Shown here in pieces: positions 49,755-59,249 of a DNA stretch of 64,000 nucleotides. The notes under the pieces are model-generated. The model was not told where the DNA came from. It saw nothing but the letters and a program-made list of their open reading frames with translations, and searched no databases. The stretch lies in NCBI GenBank assembly GCA_027593175.1, contig JAQCJI010000003.1, positions 1 to 64,000 of the forward strand, written 5' to 3'. The position numbers were made by a program, and so were the translations under genes. Source of the stretch: Bacteroidota bacterium (GTDB lineage Bacteria; Bacteroidota; Bacteroidia; Cytophagales; Cyclobacteriaceae). Each line of letters opens with the position of its first letter. Position 1 is the stretch's first letter.

Positions 49755-51431
49755 TTATTTATTAAACAAAGGAGGACGCTTCGTCTGCCAGTCGGAGTTT
49801 TCCTGAATTAGTCGCCCGAGCATGATGAGTTTTTCTTCCTCAAATAGGTTGGCAAGCAATGTAATCGAAGTAGGGCTTCCGTTGGAGCCAAATCCATTGG
49901 GAAGGCACAAGGCTGGATGACCAGTTAGGTTGGTGATCTGAAGCTGTTGACCAGCAAAGGATGGCGTAATGATGACATCGTATTCCTTCATCAGGGTATG
50001 CATTTCTTTAATAAGTAGATTCCGCTGCCGGCTCATCTGTATGTATTCGACGGCAGGAATAAAACGGGCTGCTCGGAATACATTGGGCCATGCGCTTTTG
50101 TGTTGACTTACAAGTTGGTCGTCCAGGCCAAGACGGGTAAGGTCATCGAATGCGGCTGCTCCTTCCACCAAAAGCATAGATACCAAGGGGGCTGCATTGA
50201 TGCTAGTTTTCAGCGCAACGGGATGGAGGGTTATGCCTTGATTTTTTAGAAGTTCAAGTACACTGCGGTCATTTTCAATGCCGGCGCGATTTCCTTCAAA
50301 GTATTCACTGAAGTAACCGATTTTTAGTTTTTTAACTTCCTTTTTAGAAGAATAATTGAAGGCTGCTGGGATAGTGGAGGGATCTTTGGAGTCGCTTCCA
50401 TTCAGTACAGAAAGCACAATGGCATTGTCGAGTGCTGACCTAGATATTGGCCCGACTTTGTCCATAGACCAGCTGAGCGCCATGGCGCCATGTCTGCTCA
50501 CACGACCAAAGGTAGGACGCAGGCCCGTTACCCCGTTACGGGTTGAGGGGGAAACGATGGAGCCGAGGGTTTCGGTACCGATGGCAAAAGGAACTAGTCC
50601 AGCGCTTACCGCAGAAGCAGATCCTGCCGAGGATCCACTTGACCCTTGCTTCAAGTTCCAAGGGTTTTTGGTTACCCCTCCAAACCAGACATCACCCATG
50701 GCCAAGGCACCAAGAGTGAATTTTCCTACCAGCACCCCGCCGGCTTGTTCCAATTTGGTCACAATCGTGGCAGTTTCATCAATTACTTGATCCTTGTATG
50801 GCATGGCTCCCCAGGTGGTTCGAGTTCCTGGTACGGCAAATAAATCTTTGATGCCGTAGGGGATCCCATGAAGGGGTCCTCGGTACTTCCCTGCAGTGAG
50901 TTCCCGGTCTAAGGCTCTAGCCTGATTTAGCGCCTGATTCTCTAGGAGTGTCACGAGACAGGCCAAGGTATCAGAATGAGTTTTGATTCGTTGAAGGTAT
51001 ATTTTTGTAAGCCGTTCGGAACTCAATTGCCCCGATTTGATCAGTACGGATAGCTGGTGAACAGGCATAAAAGCCAGATCATGATCATTTTTGGGAAGTA
51101 CAACCGTAGGCAAGCCCCAATCGAAAGCACCTTGTTCTTGGTTAGGATAAAAACCCTGAGGGAGAGGATTGAATACCAACGCTGGCCCCACTGAATTGTC
51201 AAGGGTTGTTTTGCGCAGCAGCTCAAAATTATTTCGATGGCTGGTCAAGGTGCCGATCATGCTGTCCTTTTCTTGGGGGGTAAAAGATAGGCCGATCAAA
51301 TCAGCCGCCACATCAATGGAAAGCGGGGTGATATCTCCGCTGGTTCTCCCGATGCCAAAGCCCAAAGCCGAGAAAGTCGCTGCGCCAAGAAAAAGAAAAG
51401 CGAAGGAAGGAAGGTTGTTTTTTCGATTCAT
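49755..51431 (-). CDS. Amidase signature family protein
   Basis: GPLHGIPYGIKDLFAVPGTRTTWG; KQGSSGSSAGSASAVSAGLVPFAIGTETLGSI; start taken at MNRKNNL. Confidence 0.92.
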   Translation of the reverse strand: MNRKNNLPSFAFLFLGAATFSALGFGIGRTSGDITPLSIDVAADLIGLSFTPQEKDSMIGTLTSHRNNFELLRKTTLDNSVGPALVFNPLPQGFYPNQEQGAFDWGLPTVVLPKNDHDLAFMPVHQLSVLIKSGQLSSERLTKIYLQRIKTHSDTLACLVTLLENQALNQARALDRELTAGKYRGPLHGIPYGIKDLFAVPGTRTTWGAMPYKDQVIDETATIVTKLEQAGGVLVGKFTLGALAMGDVWFGGVTKNPWNLKQGSSGSSAGSASAVSAGLVPFAIGTETLGSIVSPSTRNGVTGLRPTFGRVSRHGAMALSWSMDKVGPISRSALDNAIVLSVLNGSDSKDPSTIPAAFNYSSKKEVKKLKIGYFSEYFEGNRAGIENDRSVLELLKNQGITLHPVALKTSINAAPLVSMLLVEGAAAFDDLTRLGLDDQLVSQHKSAWPNVFRAARFIPAVEYIQMSRQRNLLIKEMHTLMKEYDVIITPSFAGQQLQITNLTGHPALCLPNGFGSNGSPTSITLLANLFEEEKLIMLGRLIQENSDWQTKRPPLFNK

Positions 51432-51505
51432 TGGATAGTTTTGTATACGCTTCAAACTTGTTTCACCTCAAGGTGTTCATTTCGCATTTAAAAATCAACC
51501 CTTCC

Positions 51506-51949
51506 ATGGACCAAGCTTCAAATTTTCCCAAATTCCCAATGCATTTCCGAGGGCTCCTCTTGTTGGCAGGCATGTATACAATCGCCTGGTCTGGCTTTTA
51601 TGTTTATTTTGGAGAGACGGTAGTCAACTGGATGGCAATGGGGATTGTGCCAGCTAGTACCCTGCCAAGCTATTATTTTGGAATCTTTGGGATGGTAGTG
51701 GGACTGGCGATTTTTTTCGCTGCCTTTTACCCGGTTTCTTGGGTATGGTTGATTTTGATTGGTATTTCAGGTAAAATTATCTCAGCAGCCTGGTTTACCT
51801 TTGGCTTTGCTCCTGAACTAGGCTGGAATAAACGCAGTATTTTTCATTTGGGAGGGAACGAGCTGCTCTGGCTGATTCCTTTAACCCTTATTTTTCTGCG
51901 AAGCATTCAAGTAAAAAGTTACCTAAAAGAGCTAGAGAAAGAAGATTGA
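51506..51949 (+). CDS. Hypothetical four-TM membrane protein
   Basis: Clean ORF with regularly spaced hydrophobic segments, codon usage like neighbours; start taken at MDQASNF. Confidence 0.7.
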   Translation: MDQASNFPKFPMHFRGLLLLAGMYTIAWSGFYVYFGETVVNWMAMGIVPASTLPSYYFGIFGMVVGLAIFFAAFYPVSWVWLILIGISGKIISAAWFTFGFAPELGWNKRSIFHLGGNELLWLIPLTLIFLRSIQVKSYLKELEKED

Positions 51950-52064
51950 CTCAGCTTGTCTGAATTTAGAAATCACTGCACAGTTTTGAGTCTGTTCGCC
52001 TACGGAAAAGTTGTACCTTAGTAAGCAGGATTGTTTCCTTTATTTACCCCAACCTTTTGTTCGA

Positions 52065-54893
52065 ATGTCACAAACTCAAGCCCATAAACTTTTTCTTTTG
52101 GATGCCATGGCCCTGATTTATAGGGCACATTTTGCCTTCAGTAAGAACCCCAGGATCAACTCCAAAGGGCTCAATACTGGGGTGATGCTTGGGTTCACCA
52201 ACACCCTTTTGGAGGTATTGGAAAAAGAACAACCCAGCCACATAGCAGTTGCATTTGATACCAAGGCGCCTACTTTTCGACATGTGCAGTATGCCCCCTA
52301 CAAGGCAAATCGACTGGAGCAGCCAGAAGACATTACCGTGTCTATCCCTTGGGTCAAGGAGATTTTGCGTGCCTTCAAAATCCCTGTTTTGGAATTGGAT
52401 GGATTTGAGGCAGACGACATTATTGGTACAATTGCAAAAAAAGCAGAAAAGGAATACTTTATGGTATACATGATGACTCCAGATAAGGACTACGGTCAAC
52501 TGGTGGACGAGCATATTTTTCTCTACAAGCCTGCCTTTATGGGAAATGGAGTGGATGTGATGGGTGTAAAGCAGGTCTGTGAAAAGTGGGATGTTACCCA
52601 TGTGGACCTTGTCCGGGATATTCTTGGACTTATGGGAGATGCGGTAGACAATATTCCCGGGATCCCTGGGATTGGAGAAAAAACAGCCGTTAAGCTCCTG
52701 AAGGAATACGGAACACTTGAAGGTATTCTAGAAAATGTAGACCAGCTCAAAGGCAAACAGAAAGAGAATGTTGAAAACTTTGCGCAGCAGGGGAGATTAT
52801 CAAAAGAATTGGCAACGATAAAAATCGATGTGCCAGTGGATTTTGATGAGGGAGACTTGAGGTATAAGGGATTTGACGCCGAAAAGCTACGGGGGATTTT
52901 TAGTGAGCTGGAGTTCCGAACCTTGGCCAGTCGAATTTTTAAGGAAGTCCCAGTAAAGAAGGTAGCAGCCTCCGCCCCTGCACAGATGGATCTTTTTGGT
53001 GTGCCTGCACCCAGAACAATAAGCCTGGTGGAGGACGAGGAGTTGGAAGAGGAAATTTCCCTCTCCACTCCATTTGTCTTGGACACCATTCATAGCAATG
53101 CCCACAATTACCACAAGATAAAAGGGAAGTCAGCTATTCAGGAGCTGGTGGAGTATTTGCTTTTGCAAAAAGAAATCTGCTTTGATACAGAAACGACTAG
53201 TTTGGACGCTATGAATGCCGAGCTGGTAGGTATTTCCTTCTCTTATGTGGAAGGGGAAGCGTATTACCTTCCTCTGGAGGCAGATCAAAAGGAGGCTCAA
53301 GCTGTGTTGGAGATCCTTAGGCCGGTCTTAGAAAATGCTGAAATCCTCAAAATCGGACAAAACATCAAGTATGACTTGCTCGTCCTCAAAAATTATGGGA
53401 TCGAAGTGAAGGGGACCCTGTACGATACCCTGCTGGCGCATTACCTCATCGAGCCAGAAGGCAAGCACGGCATGGACTGGCTGGCACAGCAGTACCTGCA
53501 ATACAAGCCTGTATCAATCACCGAATTGATTGGGAAGAAAGGCAAAGGGCAAGGAAATATGCGGGATGTGGAAGAGGATGAGGTGACGGCTTATGCATCC
53601 GAAGACGCAGACATTACCTTGAGACTGAAGGGGAAATTGGACCCAATTTTACTTTCCAACGGCTTGAAAAAACTGGTTGAGGAAGTAGAAAATCCGTTGA
53701 TCAGGGTATTGACTGACATGGAGTTCGAAGGAGTTCGCATAGATACGGGGAGCTTGGCAGAGCTGTCTGTGGCTTTGGAACAAGAAAGCAAGGAAATTGA
53801 AAAGAGGGTCTGTGAATTGGCGGGAGTACGATTTAATCTTGCTTCTCCCAAGCAGCTAGGGGAAGTGCTTTTCGAAAAGTTGAAATTAGACCCCAAAGCA
53901 AAAAAAACCAAGACAGGGCAATATGCCACCGGGGAAGAAATCTTGAGTAAGATGGCCGATGAACATGAAATCGCTCAGGCAATTCTCGAGCATCGACAAA
54001 TGATTAAGCTCAAATCCACTTACGTAGATGCGCTTCCTACGATGATCAACTCTAAAACAGGAAGAATTCACACCACCTACAATCAGTTCGTGGCGGCAAC
54101 AGGGCGTTTGTCTTCGATCAACCCCAACTTGCAAAATATTCCGATCCGGACGGCTAGGGGCAGAGAAATTAGAAAAGCATTTGTGCCTAGAGACGAGTAT
54201 TATGTGTTGCTGTCTGCCGATTATTCACAGATTGAACTTCGTTTGATGGCGGCATTTTCTCAGGATGAGTCCATGCTAGAAGCCTTTCGAACGGGGCGAG
54301 ATATCCACGCTACTACTGCAGCCAAAATCTTTAAGGTTCCCTTGGAGGGGGTGACGACTGACATGCGAAGAAAGGCTAAAACAGCCAATTTTGGCATTAT
54401 ATATGGTATCTCAGCCTTTGGCCTAGCCCAGCGACTTTCCATTCCTAGAGGGGAAGCGAAGGAAATTATCGATGCCTATTTCACAGAGTTCCCTGCCGTC
54501 AAACAGTACATGGATGGAGCAATTGAAAAGGCTCGGGCCCAGGAGTACGTGGAAACCATTCTTGGTCGCCGCCGCTACTTGCGCGATATCAATAGTCGTA
54601 ACATGACCATGCGGGGCTTTGCCGAAAGAAATGCCATCAATGCTCCTCTTCAAGGTTCTGCCGCAGATCTAATCAAAGTTGCCATGATTCATGTGCACGA
54701 CTGGATGAAAAAGGAAAAGCTGAAGTCAAAAATGATCCTTCAAGTGCACGATGAATTGGTGTTTGATGCGCATAAGGATGAGGTGGAGCTACTCAAAAAA
54801 AATATTCCCGGTTTGATGTCCAATGCCATCCCCCTCCCCGTGCCGATTGAAGTGGAAGTTGGTGTGGGAATGGATTGGTTGCAAGCGCATTAG
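52065..54893 (+). CDS. polA: DNA polymerase I
   Basis: LFLLDAMALIYRAHFAF; GDAVDNIPGIPGIGEKTA; FDTETTSLD; LSADYSQIELRLMA; RRKAKTANFGIIYGIS; QVHDELVFD; start taken at MSQTQAH. Confidence 0.98.
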   Translation: MSQTQAHKLFLLDAMALIYRAHFAFSKNPRINSKGLNTGVMLGFTNTLLEVLEKEQPSHIAVAFDTKAPTFRHVQYAPYKANRLEQPEDITVSIPWVKEILRAFKIPVLELDGFEADDIIGTIAKKAEKEYFMVYMMTPDKDYGQLVDEHIFLYKPAFMGNGVDVMGVKQVCEKWDVTHVDLVRDILGLMGDAVDNIPGIPGIGEKTAVKLLKEYGTLEGILENVDQLKGKQKENVENFAQQGRLSKELATIKIDVPVDFDEGDLRYKGFDAEKLRGIFSELEFRTLASRIFKEVPVKKVAASAPAQMDLFGVPAPRTISLVEDEELEEEISLSTPFVLDTIHSNAHNYHKIKGKSAIQELVEYLLLQKEICFDTETTSLDAMNAELVGISFSYVEGEAYYLPLEADQKEAQAVLEILRPVLENAEILKIGQNIKYDLLVLKNYGIEVKGTLYDTLLAHYLIEPEGKHGMDWLAQQYLQYKPVSITELIGKKGKGQGNMRDVEEDEVTAYASEDADITLRLKGKLDPILLSNGLKKLVEEVENPLIRVLTDMEFEGVRIDTGSLAELSVALEQESKEIEKRVCELAGVRFNLASPKQLGEVLFEKLKLDPKAKKTKTGQYATGEEILSKMADEHEIAQAILEHRQMIKLKSTYVDALPTMINSKTGRIHTTYNQFVAATGRLSSINPNLQNIPIRTARGREIRKAFVPRDEYYVLLSADYSQIELRLMAAFSQDESMLEAFRTGRDIHATTAAKIFKVPLEGVTTDMRRKAKTANFGIIYGISAFGLAQRLSIPRGEAKEIIDAYFTEFPAVKQYMDGAIEKARAQEYVETILGRRRYLRDINSRNMTMRGFAERNAINAPLQGSAADLIKVAMIHVHDWMKKEKLKSKMILQVHDELVFDAHKDEVELLKKNIPGLMSNAIPLPVPIEVEVGVGMDWLQAH

Positions 54894-54904
54894 AAGTAGA
54901 AAGG

Positions 54905-55080
54905 CGCTAGTATCAAGTGGCAAGACGTGAAAATCTGCATGAAGTACCATGTACAAGGTACCAAGTATGAATTTCTAGAAAGAGAGTAATTCTGCTTTTT
55001 GATTGCCTATTGGTCTTTTTCTTTGGAAACACAACGTTCATTTAGAAAATACTTTGTACTTGGTACTTTGTACCTTGTAC
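54905..55080. repeat. Intergenic inverted-repeat element upstream of radA
   Basis: CGCTAGTATCAAGT (54905-54918) matches the reverse complement of 5755-5768; GTACAAGGTAC (54951-54961) / GTACCTTGTAC (55070-55080) exact inverted pair. Confidence 0.65.
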
Positions 55081-55099
55081 AACCTTAAATTCCTTTCCC

Positions 55100-56473
55100 T
55101 TGGCTAAAGTTAAAACTACCTTTTTCTGTCAAAACTGCGGGACGCAAAGTCCCAAATGGATTGGTAAGTGTCCTTCTTGTGGAGAGTGGAACACCTATGT
55201 AGAAGAAATTATTCAAAAAGATGAGCCTGGAAAAGGAAGTTGGAAACCGCAAGGGTCTGGGCTCAAAAAAGTTAGTGCCCCCAAAAAAATTGATGAGGTC
55301 AATTACGATGAGCAGCCCCGATGGATTACTTCCGACCCAGAATTGGATCGGGTCCTGGGAGGAGGAATTGTATCGGGGTCTCTGGTTTTGATTGGGGGTG
55401 AACCCGGAATCGGTAAGTCTACGCTTATGCTTCAGATAGCCTTGACGCTAAAAGGCAAGAAAGTGCTCTACGTTTCTGGAGAAGAAAGTGAGGCGCAAAT
55501 AAAAATGCGAGCAGATCGAATGGCAGCTAAAAATCCGGATTGCTATGTTCTTTCTGAAACCAATACTCAACAGATTTTTCAACAAATAGAGGCCCTTGAC
55601 CCCGACTTTTTGGTTATTGATTCCATCCAAACCCTCCACAGTCAATATGTGGAATCTGCGGCTGGATCGGTTTCCCAGGTGCGCGAATGCACCGCAGAGT
55701 TGATGAAGTTTGCCAAGGAGACTGGGACGCCTGTATTTTTGATTGGTCATATCACTAAGGATGGCTCCATTGCTGGGCCCAAAGTTTTAGAACATATGGT
55801 GGATACTGTGTTGCAATTTGAAGGGGACCGGCATCTGACCTACCGCATTTTACGAACTTCCAAAAACCGCTTTGGTTCTACGCACGAATTGGGGATCTAT
55901 GAAATGCGTGCGGAGGGATTAAGAGCCGTTTCTAATCCATCCGAAATCCTGCTCACACAGCGAGAAGAGGTGCTCAATGGAGTTGCTATCGGTGCAATGT
56001 TAGAGGGTAACCGCCCCCTACTGATCGAGATTCAGTCCCTAGTCAGCCCAGCTACCTACGGCACCCCACAGCGGAGCAGCACGGGCCACGATGCCAAGCG
56101 ACTCAATATGCTTTTGGCAGTTTTAGAAAAACGGGGAGGCATGCGCCTCGGACAGCAAGATGTATTTTTGAATGTGGCAGGAGGACTACGCGTAGACGAT
56201 CCGGGGCTAGACCTTGCCGTCTGTGCATCGTTAATTTCAAGTTATGAGGATACACCCGTCTCAGAGCAAATTTGCTTTGCGGGAGAGGTGGGCTTGGGTG
56301 GAGAAATCCGTGCTGTTTCGCGTATCGAAAACCGTATTGCGGAAGCAGAGAAGCTGGGCTTCAAAAAAATTATGGTTTCCAAGTATGCAGTTAAAGGCCT
56401 GGATTTGAGAAAGTTTAAAATTCAAATCATCCAAGTAAGCAAGTTGGAAGAGATGTATCAATTGATTTTTTAA
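55100..56473 (+). CDS. radA: DNA repair protein RadA (TTG start)
   Basis: MAKVKTTFFCQNCGTQSPKWIGKCPSCGEWN; LIGGEPGIGKSTLMLQ; KNRFGSTHELGIYEM. Confidence 0.97.
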   Translation: MAKVKTTFFCQNCGTQSPKWIGKCPSCGEWNTYVEEIIQKDEPGKGSWKPQGSGLKKVSAPKKIDEVNYDEQPRWITSDPELDRVLGGGIVSGSLVLIGGEPGIGKSTLMLQIALTLKGKKVLYVSGEESEAQIKMRADRMAAKNPDCYVLSETNTQQIFQQIEALDPDFLVIDSIQTLHSQYVESAAGSVSQVRECTAELMKFAKETGTPVFLIGHITKDGSIAGPKVLEHMVDTVLQFEGDRHLTYRILRTSKNRFGSTHELGIYEMRAEGLRAVSNPSEILLTQREEVLNGVAIGAMLEGNRPLLIEIQSLVSPATYGTPQRSSTGHDAKRLNMLLAVLEKRGGMRLGQQDVFLNVAGGLRVDDPGLDLAVCASLISSYEDTPVSEQICFAGEVGLGGEIRAVSRIENRIAEAEKLGFKKIMVSKYAVKGLDLRKFKIQIIQVSKLEEMYQLIF

Positions 56474-56513
56474 AGGGAATCCTACTCTGAAAATCAACCC
56501 AACAACTAAAAAA

Positions 56514-56753
56514 ATGAAACCGAGCACAACCTCAAAAAATTGGCCTTTGGGCCTTGGCCTTTTCTTTTTGGTGCTGGGTACGGGTCCATTGGCTATGGTT
56601 ATGTTCGCTGCCAAGTTGGGCTTTGGCAACGATCCGAATCCGAACCCAGTTATTTTGGGAATTTTGGCGGGACTTACCTTTTATCCCTCTCTCGGCTTGG
56701 TAGCCTAGGGGCTCTACCGAAGGAGAAAGGAAAAAAATACTTCTAGGAAATAG
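56514..56753 (+). pseudogene. Small membrane protein, possibly truncated by in-frame TAG at 56706-56708
   Basis: 64-aa ORF with two TM segments; same frame continues GLYRRRKEKNTSRK* past the TAG, a typical positive cytoplasmic tail. Confidence 0.5.
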
Positions 56754-56823
56754 GAGGGCATTTCTCTGTGCCTTGGCAATTTTCATTCTGTTTGTGCAAC
56801 TTACAGCCCTAAACCTCTCGCCC

Positions 56824-57192
56824 ATGAAAGCCCTCCTGACCATCGGACTCCTCGTACTTTTCAATACCTTTATGATCTTGGCCTGGTACGGTCATTTGAA
56901 GTTTGCAGAATGGAAATGGTTTAGCAAGCTTGGCCTAGTTTCAGTAATCTTGATTAGCTTGGGCATAGCTTTATTAAAATATTTCTTTCAAGTACCAGCT
57001 AATAAAATTGAATTTTCTGGCAATAGCGGGCCTTTTTTCTTGATTCAACTTAAGGTCTTATAAGAGGGGATCTCCTTGGTAGTCTTTCTGTTCTTTTCCC
57101 TGATTGCCTTTAAAATAGAGACACTAAAACTGAAAAATATGAAGGGTATTTTCTTCCTAATTCTTGCTGGGTATTTTATTTCCAAAAAATAA
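56824..57192 (+). pseudogene. DUF486 (DMT-like) small membrane protein interrupted by in-frame TAA at 57061-57063
   Basis: MKALLTIGLLVLFNTFMILAWYGHLKF...FQVPANKIEF...QLKVL*EGISLVVFLFFSLIAFKIETLKLKNMKGIFFLILAGYFISKK*; terminator directly follows. Confidence 0.7.
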
Positions 57193-57210
57193 GCCCAAAC
57201 GGGCTTTTTT
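57191..57210 (+). terminator. Intrinsic terminator
   Basis: AAGCCC AAAC GGGCTTTTTT. Confidence 0.75.
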
Positions 57211-57221
57211 CACTTCTGCTC

Positions 57222-58697
57222 ATGACTCCAACCGATCCCATTCCCGACCAATCGCTAGATCCCAAAGATTGGGAAGCTATGCGTCGCCTTGGCCACCAGA
57301 TGGTCGATGACCTGATCGACTATTGGGCGGGCATTCGCGAGCAAAAAATATGGAGACCGATTCCAGACGAGGTCAAACAGGTTTTGAATCAGCCCATTCC
57401 AGAACAGGGGCAATCTCCTGAAGAGGTTTACCGGGAGTTTAAGAAATACATTTTTCCCTACAACAAGGGCAATGTTCATCCTCGATTCTTTGCTTGGATC
57501 CAGGGGACGGGCACTCCAATGGGAACTTTTGCGGACTTGCTTGCTTCGGGGATGAATCCAAATACTACCATCGGGGAGCATTCGGCGATGTATGTGGATC
57601 GGCAGGTGGTCAACTGGTGCAAGCAGCTCATGAATTTTCCGGAAGAAGCCTCTGGAATCTTAGTCAGTGGAGGCTCTATGGCTAATATTACTGCCCTTGC
57701 TGTTGCTAGGAACTCCTTTGGGGAAGAAAAAATTCGGCAAAGAGGGCTCAAAGCAGCCTCTGGCCAATTGCTAATTTACTGCTCGGTAGAGACGCACTCC
57801 TGCATACAAAAGGCGGTGGAAATTCTTGGGCTTGGTACCGATGCTGTACGCAAAATTGGGGTGAATGAACGTTTTGAAATGGATACTGAGCTGCTGAAAG
57901 TCCAGCTGGAAAAGGACCTTCAGGCAGGATTCCTTCCCTTCTGTTTGGTGGGCACCGCAGGCACAGTCAATACAGGGGCCATCGACCCCATGGAGGAACT
58001 GTTGGAGATTTCCAAGGCCTACCAACTCTGGTTTCATGTAGATGGAGCCTATGGGGCATTGGCCAAACTTGACCCTAGTTATGCTCCACCGCTAAGGGCA
58101 ATAGAACAAGCAGATAGCCTAGCCTTTGACCTACACAAGTGGCTGTATGTGCCTTATGAAGTGGGTTGTACCCTGATTCGTGATGCTAAAAAACATCGCG
58201 ATGCCTTTGCTATAACGCCCAATTACCTCCTACAGGAGCAGCGAGGACTTTCTGGAGGATTGGATTCTATCAACAATTATGGATTTGAGCTCTCTCGTGG
58301 CTTTAAAGCATTGAAAGTTTGGATGTCAATTAAGGAGCAGGGAAGGGAGAAATATGCGGCCATGATTGCTCAGAATAACCGTCATGCAGCCTATTTGGCA
58401 GCGCTCGTAGAAGAAAACCCATACCTGGAACTCACGGCCCCACTCTCCATGAGTATTACTTGCTTCCGAATGACTCAGCCCGGCTGGGAGGAAGAAGCGC
58501 TCAGAGAACTCAATAAGGAAATCCTACTCCGTCTTCAGGAAGAGGGAATTGCTGCCCCTAGTTCGACGATATTGAACGGGAAGTATACCCTGCGGGTGGC
58601 GAATACCAACCAACGAACCCGTAAGGAAGATATGGAGCTGTTGGTGCGAGAGGTGATTCGTATTGGAAAACAGAAAATTGCGGAGGGTAAAACTTGA
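57222..58697 (+). CDS. PLP-dependent group II (aromatic-L-amino-acid type) decarboxylase
   Basis: HPRFFAWIQGTGTPMG; YCSVETHSCIQKA; WFHVDGAYGALAKL; ADSLAFDLHKWLYVPYEVGC. Confidence 0.93.
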   Translation: MTPTDPIPDQSLDPKDWEAMRRLGHQMVDDLIDYWAGIREQKIWRPIPDEVKQVLNQPIPEQGQSPEEVYREFKKYIFPYNKGNVHPRFFAWIQGTGTPMGTFADLLASGMNPNTTIGEHSAMYVDRQVVNWCKQLMNFPEEASGILVSGGSMANITALAVARNSFGEEKIRQRGLKAASGQLLIYCSVETHSCIQKAVEILGLGTDAVRKIGVNERFEMDTELLKVQLEKDLQAGFLPFCLVGTAGTVNTGAIDPMEELLEISKAYQLWFHVDGAYGALAKLDPSYAPPLRAIEQADSLAFDLHKWLYVPYEVGCTLIRDAKKHRDAFAITPNYLLQEQRGLSGGLDSINNYGFELSRGFKALKVWMSIKEQGREKYAAMIAQNNRHAAYLAALVEENPYLELTAPLSMSITCFRMTQPGWEEEALRELNKEILLRLQEEGIAAPSSTILNGKYTLRVANTNQRTRKEDMELLVREVIRIGKQKIAEGKT

Positions 58698-58748
58698 ATT
58701 GGCTCAATTTTCGCTGGGTATAGTTTTGACATCTAAATAAAACCAACT

Positions 58749-59192
58749 ATGCGAAAAGGAACACGAGTTATTCTGATTTTTGCAGCCCTATTTTTTGGTG
58801 CAATCACCGCTCAGGCACAAGAAATTGGCCTTCGATTTGGGCACATTAACGGCAACAATGTGGCTCTAGATGGAATATTCTCTACAGGAGAATTTAGTAG
58901 AGTACACGGAAATCTAAGCTTTGGACAGAATGGACTTGGATTGGATGCACTTTGGAACCCGATTTATGATGATATTCCAGATACCAAACTCAAGTGGTAT
59001 GCGGGCTTTGGTCCATCGGTATACCTTTCAGAAAACTTTAGGCTAGGAGGAGCAGGGGAAGTAGGTGTTGAATATAACTTCAAAGAAGTCCCTATAAGTC
59101 TTGGCCTGGATTTTAGGCCTTATCTGTTTTTGGTGGAGGTCACCGAATTTAGAGCTGGCTTTGGATTCAATGCACGCTGGAGGTTGAATTGA
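58749..59192 (+). CDS. Hypothetical outer-membrane beta-barrel-like protein
   Basis: Signal peptide ending AQAQE; alternating amphipathic strands, small Gly/aromatic-rich barrel. Confidence 0.65.
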   Translation: MRKGTRVILIFAALFFGAITAQAQEIGLRFGHINGNNVALDGIFSTGEFSRVHGNLSFGQNGLGLDALWNPIYDDIPDTKLKWYAGFGPSVYLSENFRLGGAGEVGVEYNFKEVPISLGLDFRPYLFLVEVTEFRAGFGFNARWRLN

Positions 59193-59212
59193 TATTCTCT
59201 TCCGAATTGCTT

Positions 59213-59239
59213 AACCCGCCTAATTCATGGCGGGTTTTT
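59213..59239. terminator. Terminator between convergent genes
   Basis: AACCCGCC TAATTCAT GGCGGGTTTTT. Confidence 0.8.
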
Positions 59240-59249
59240 AGTTTACCGC

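Noticed and set aside
50356-50790. 144-aa plus-strand ORF opposite the amidase
   Set aside because: Antisense to the amidase signature region; composition artefact.
52068-53089. Long minus-strand ORFs (177 and 188 aa) opposite polA
   Set aside because: Shadow ORFs of a strongly supported polA coding frame.
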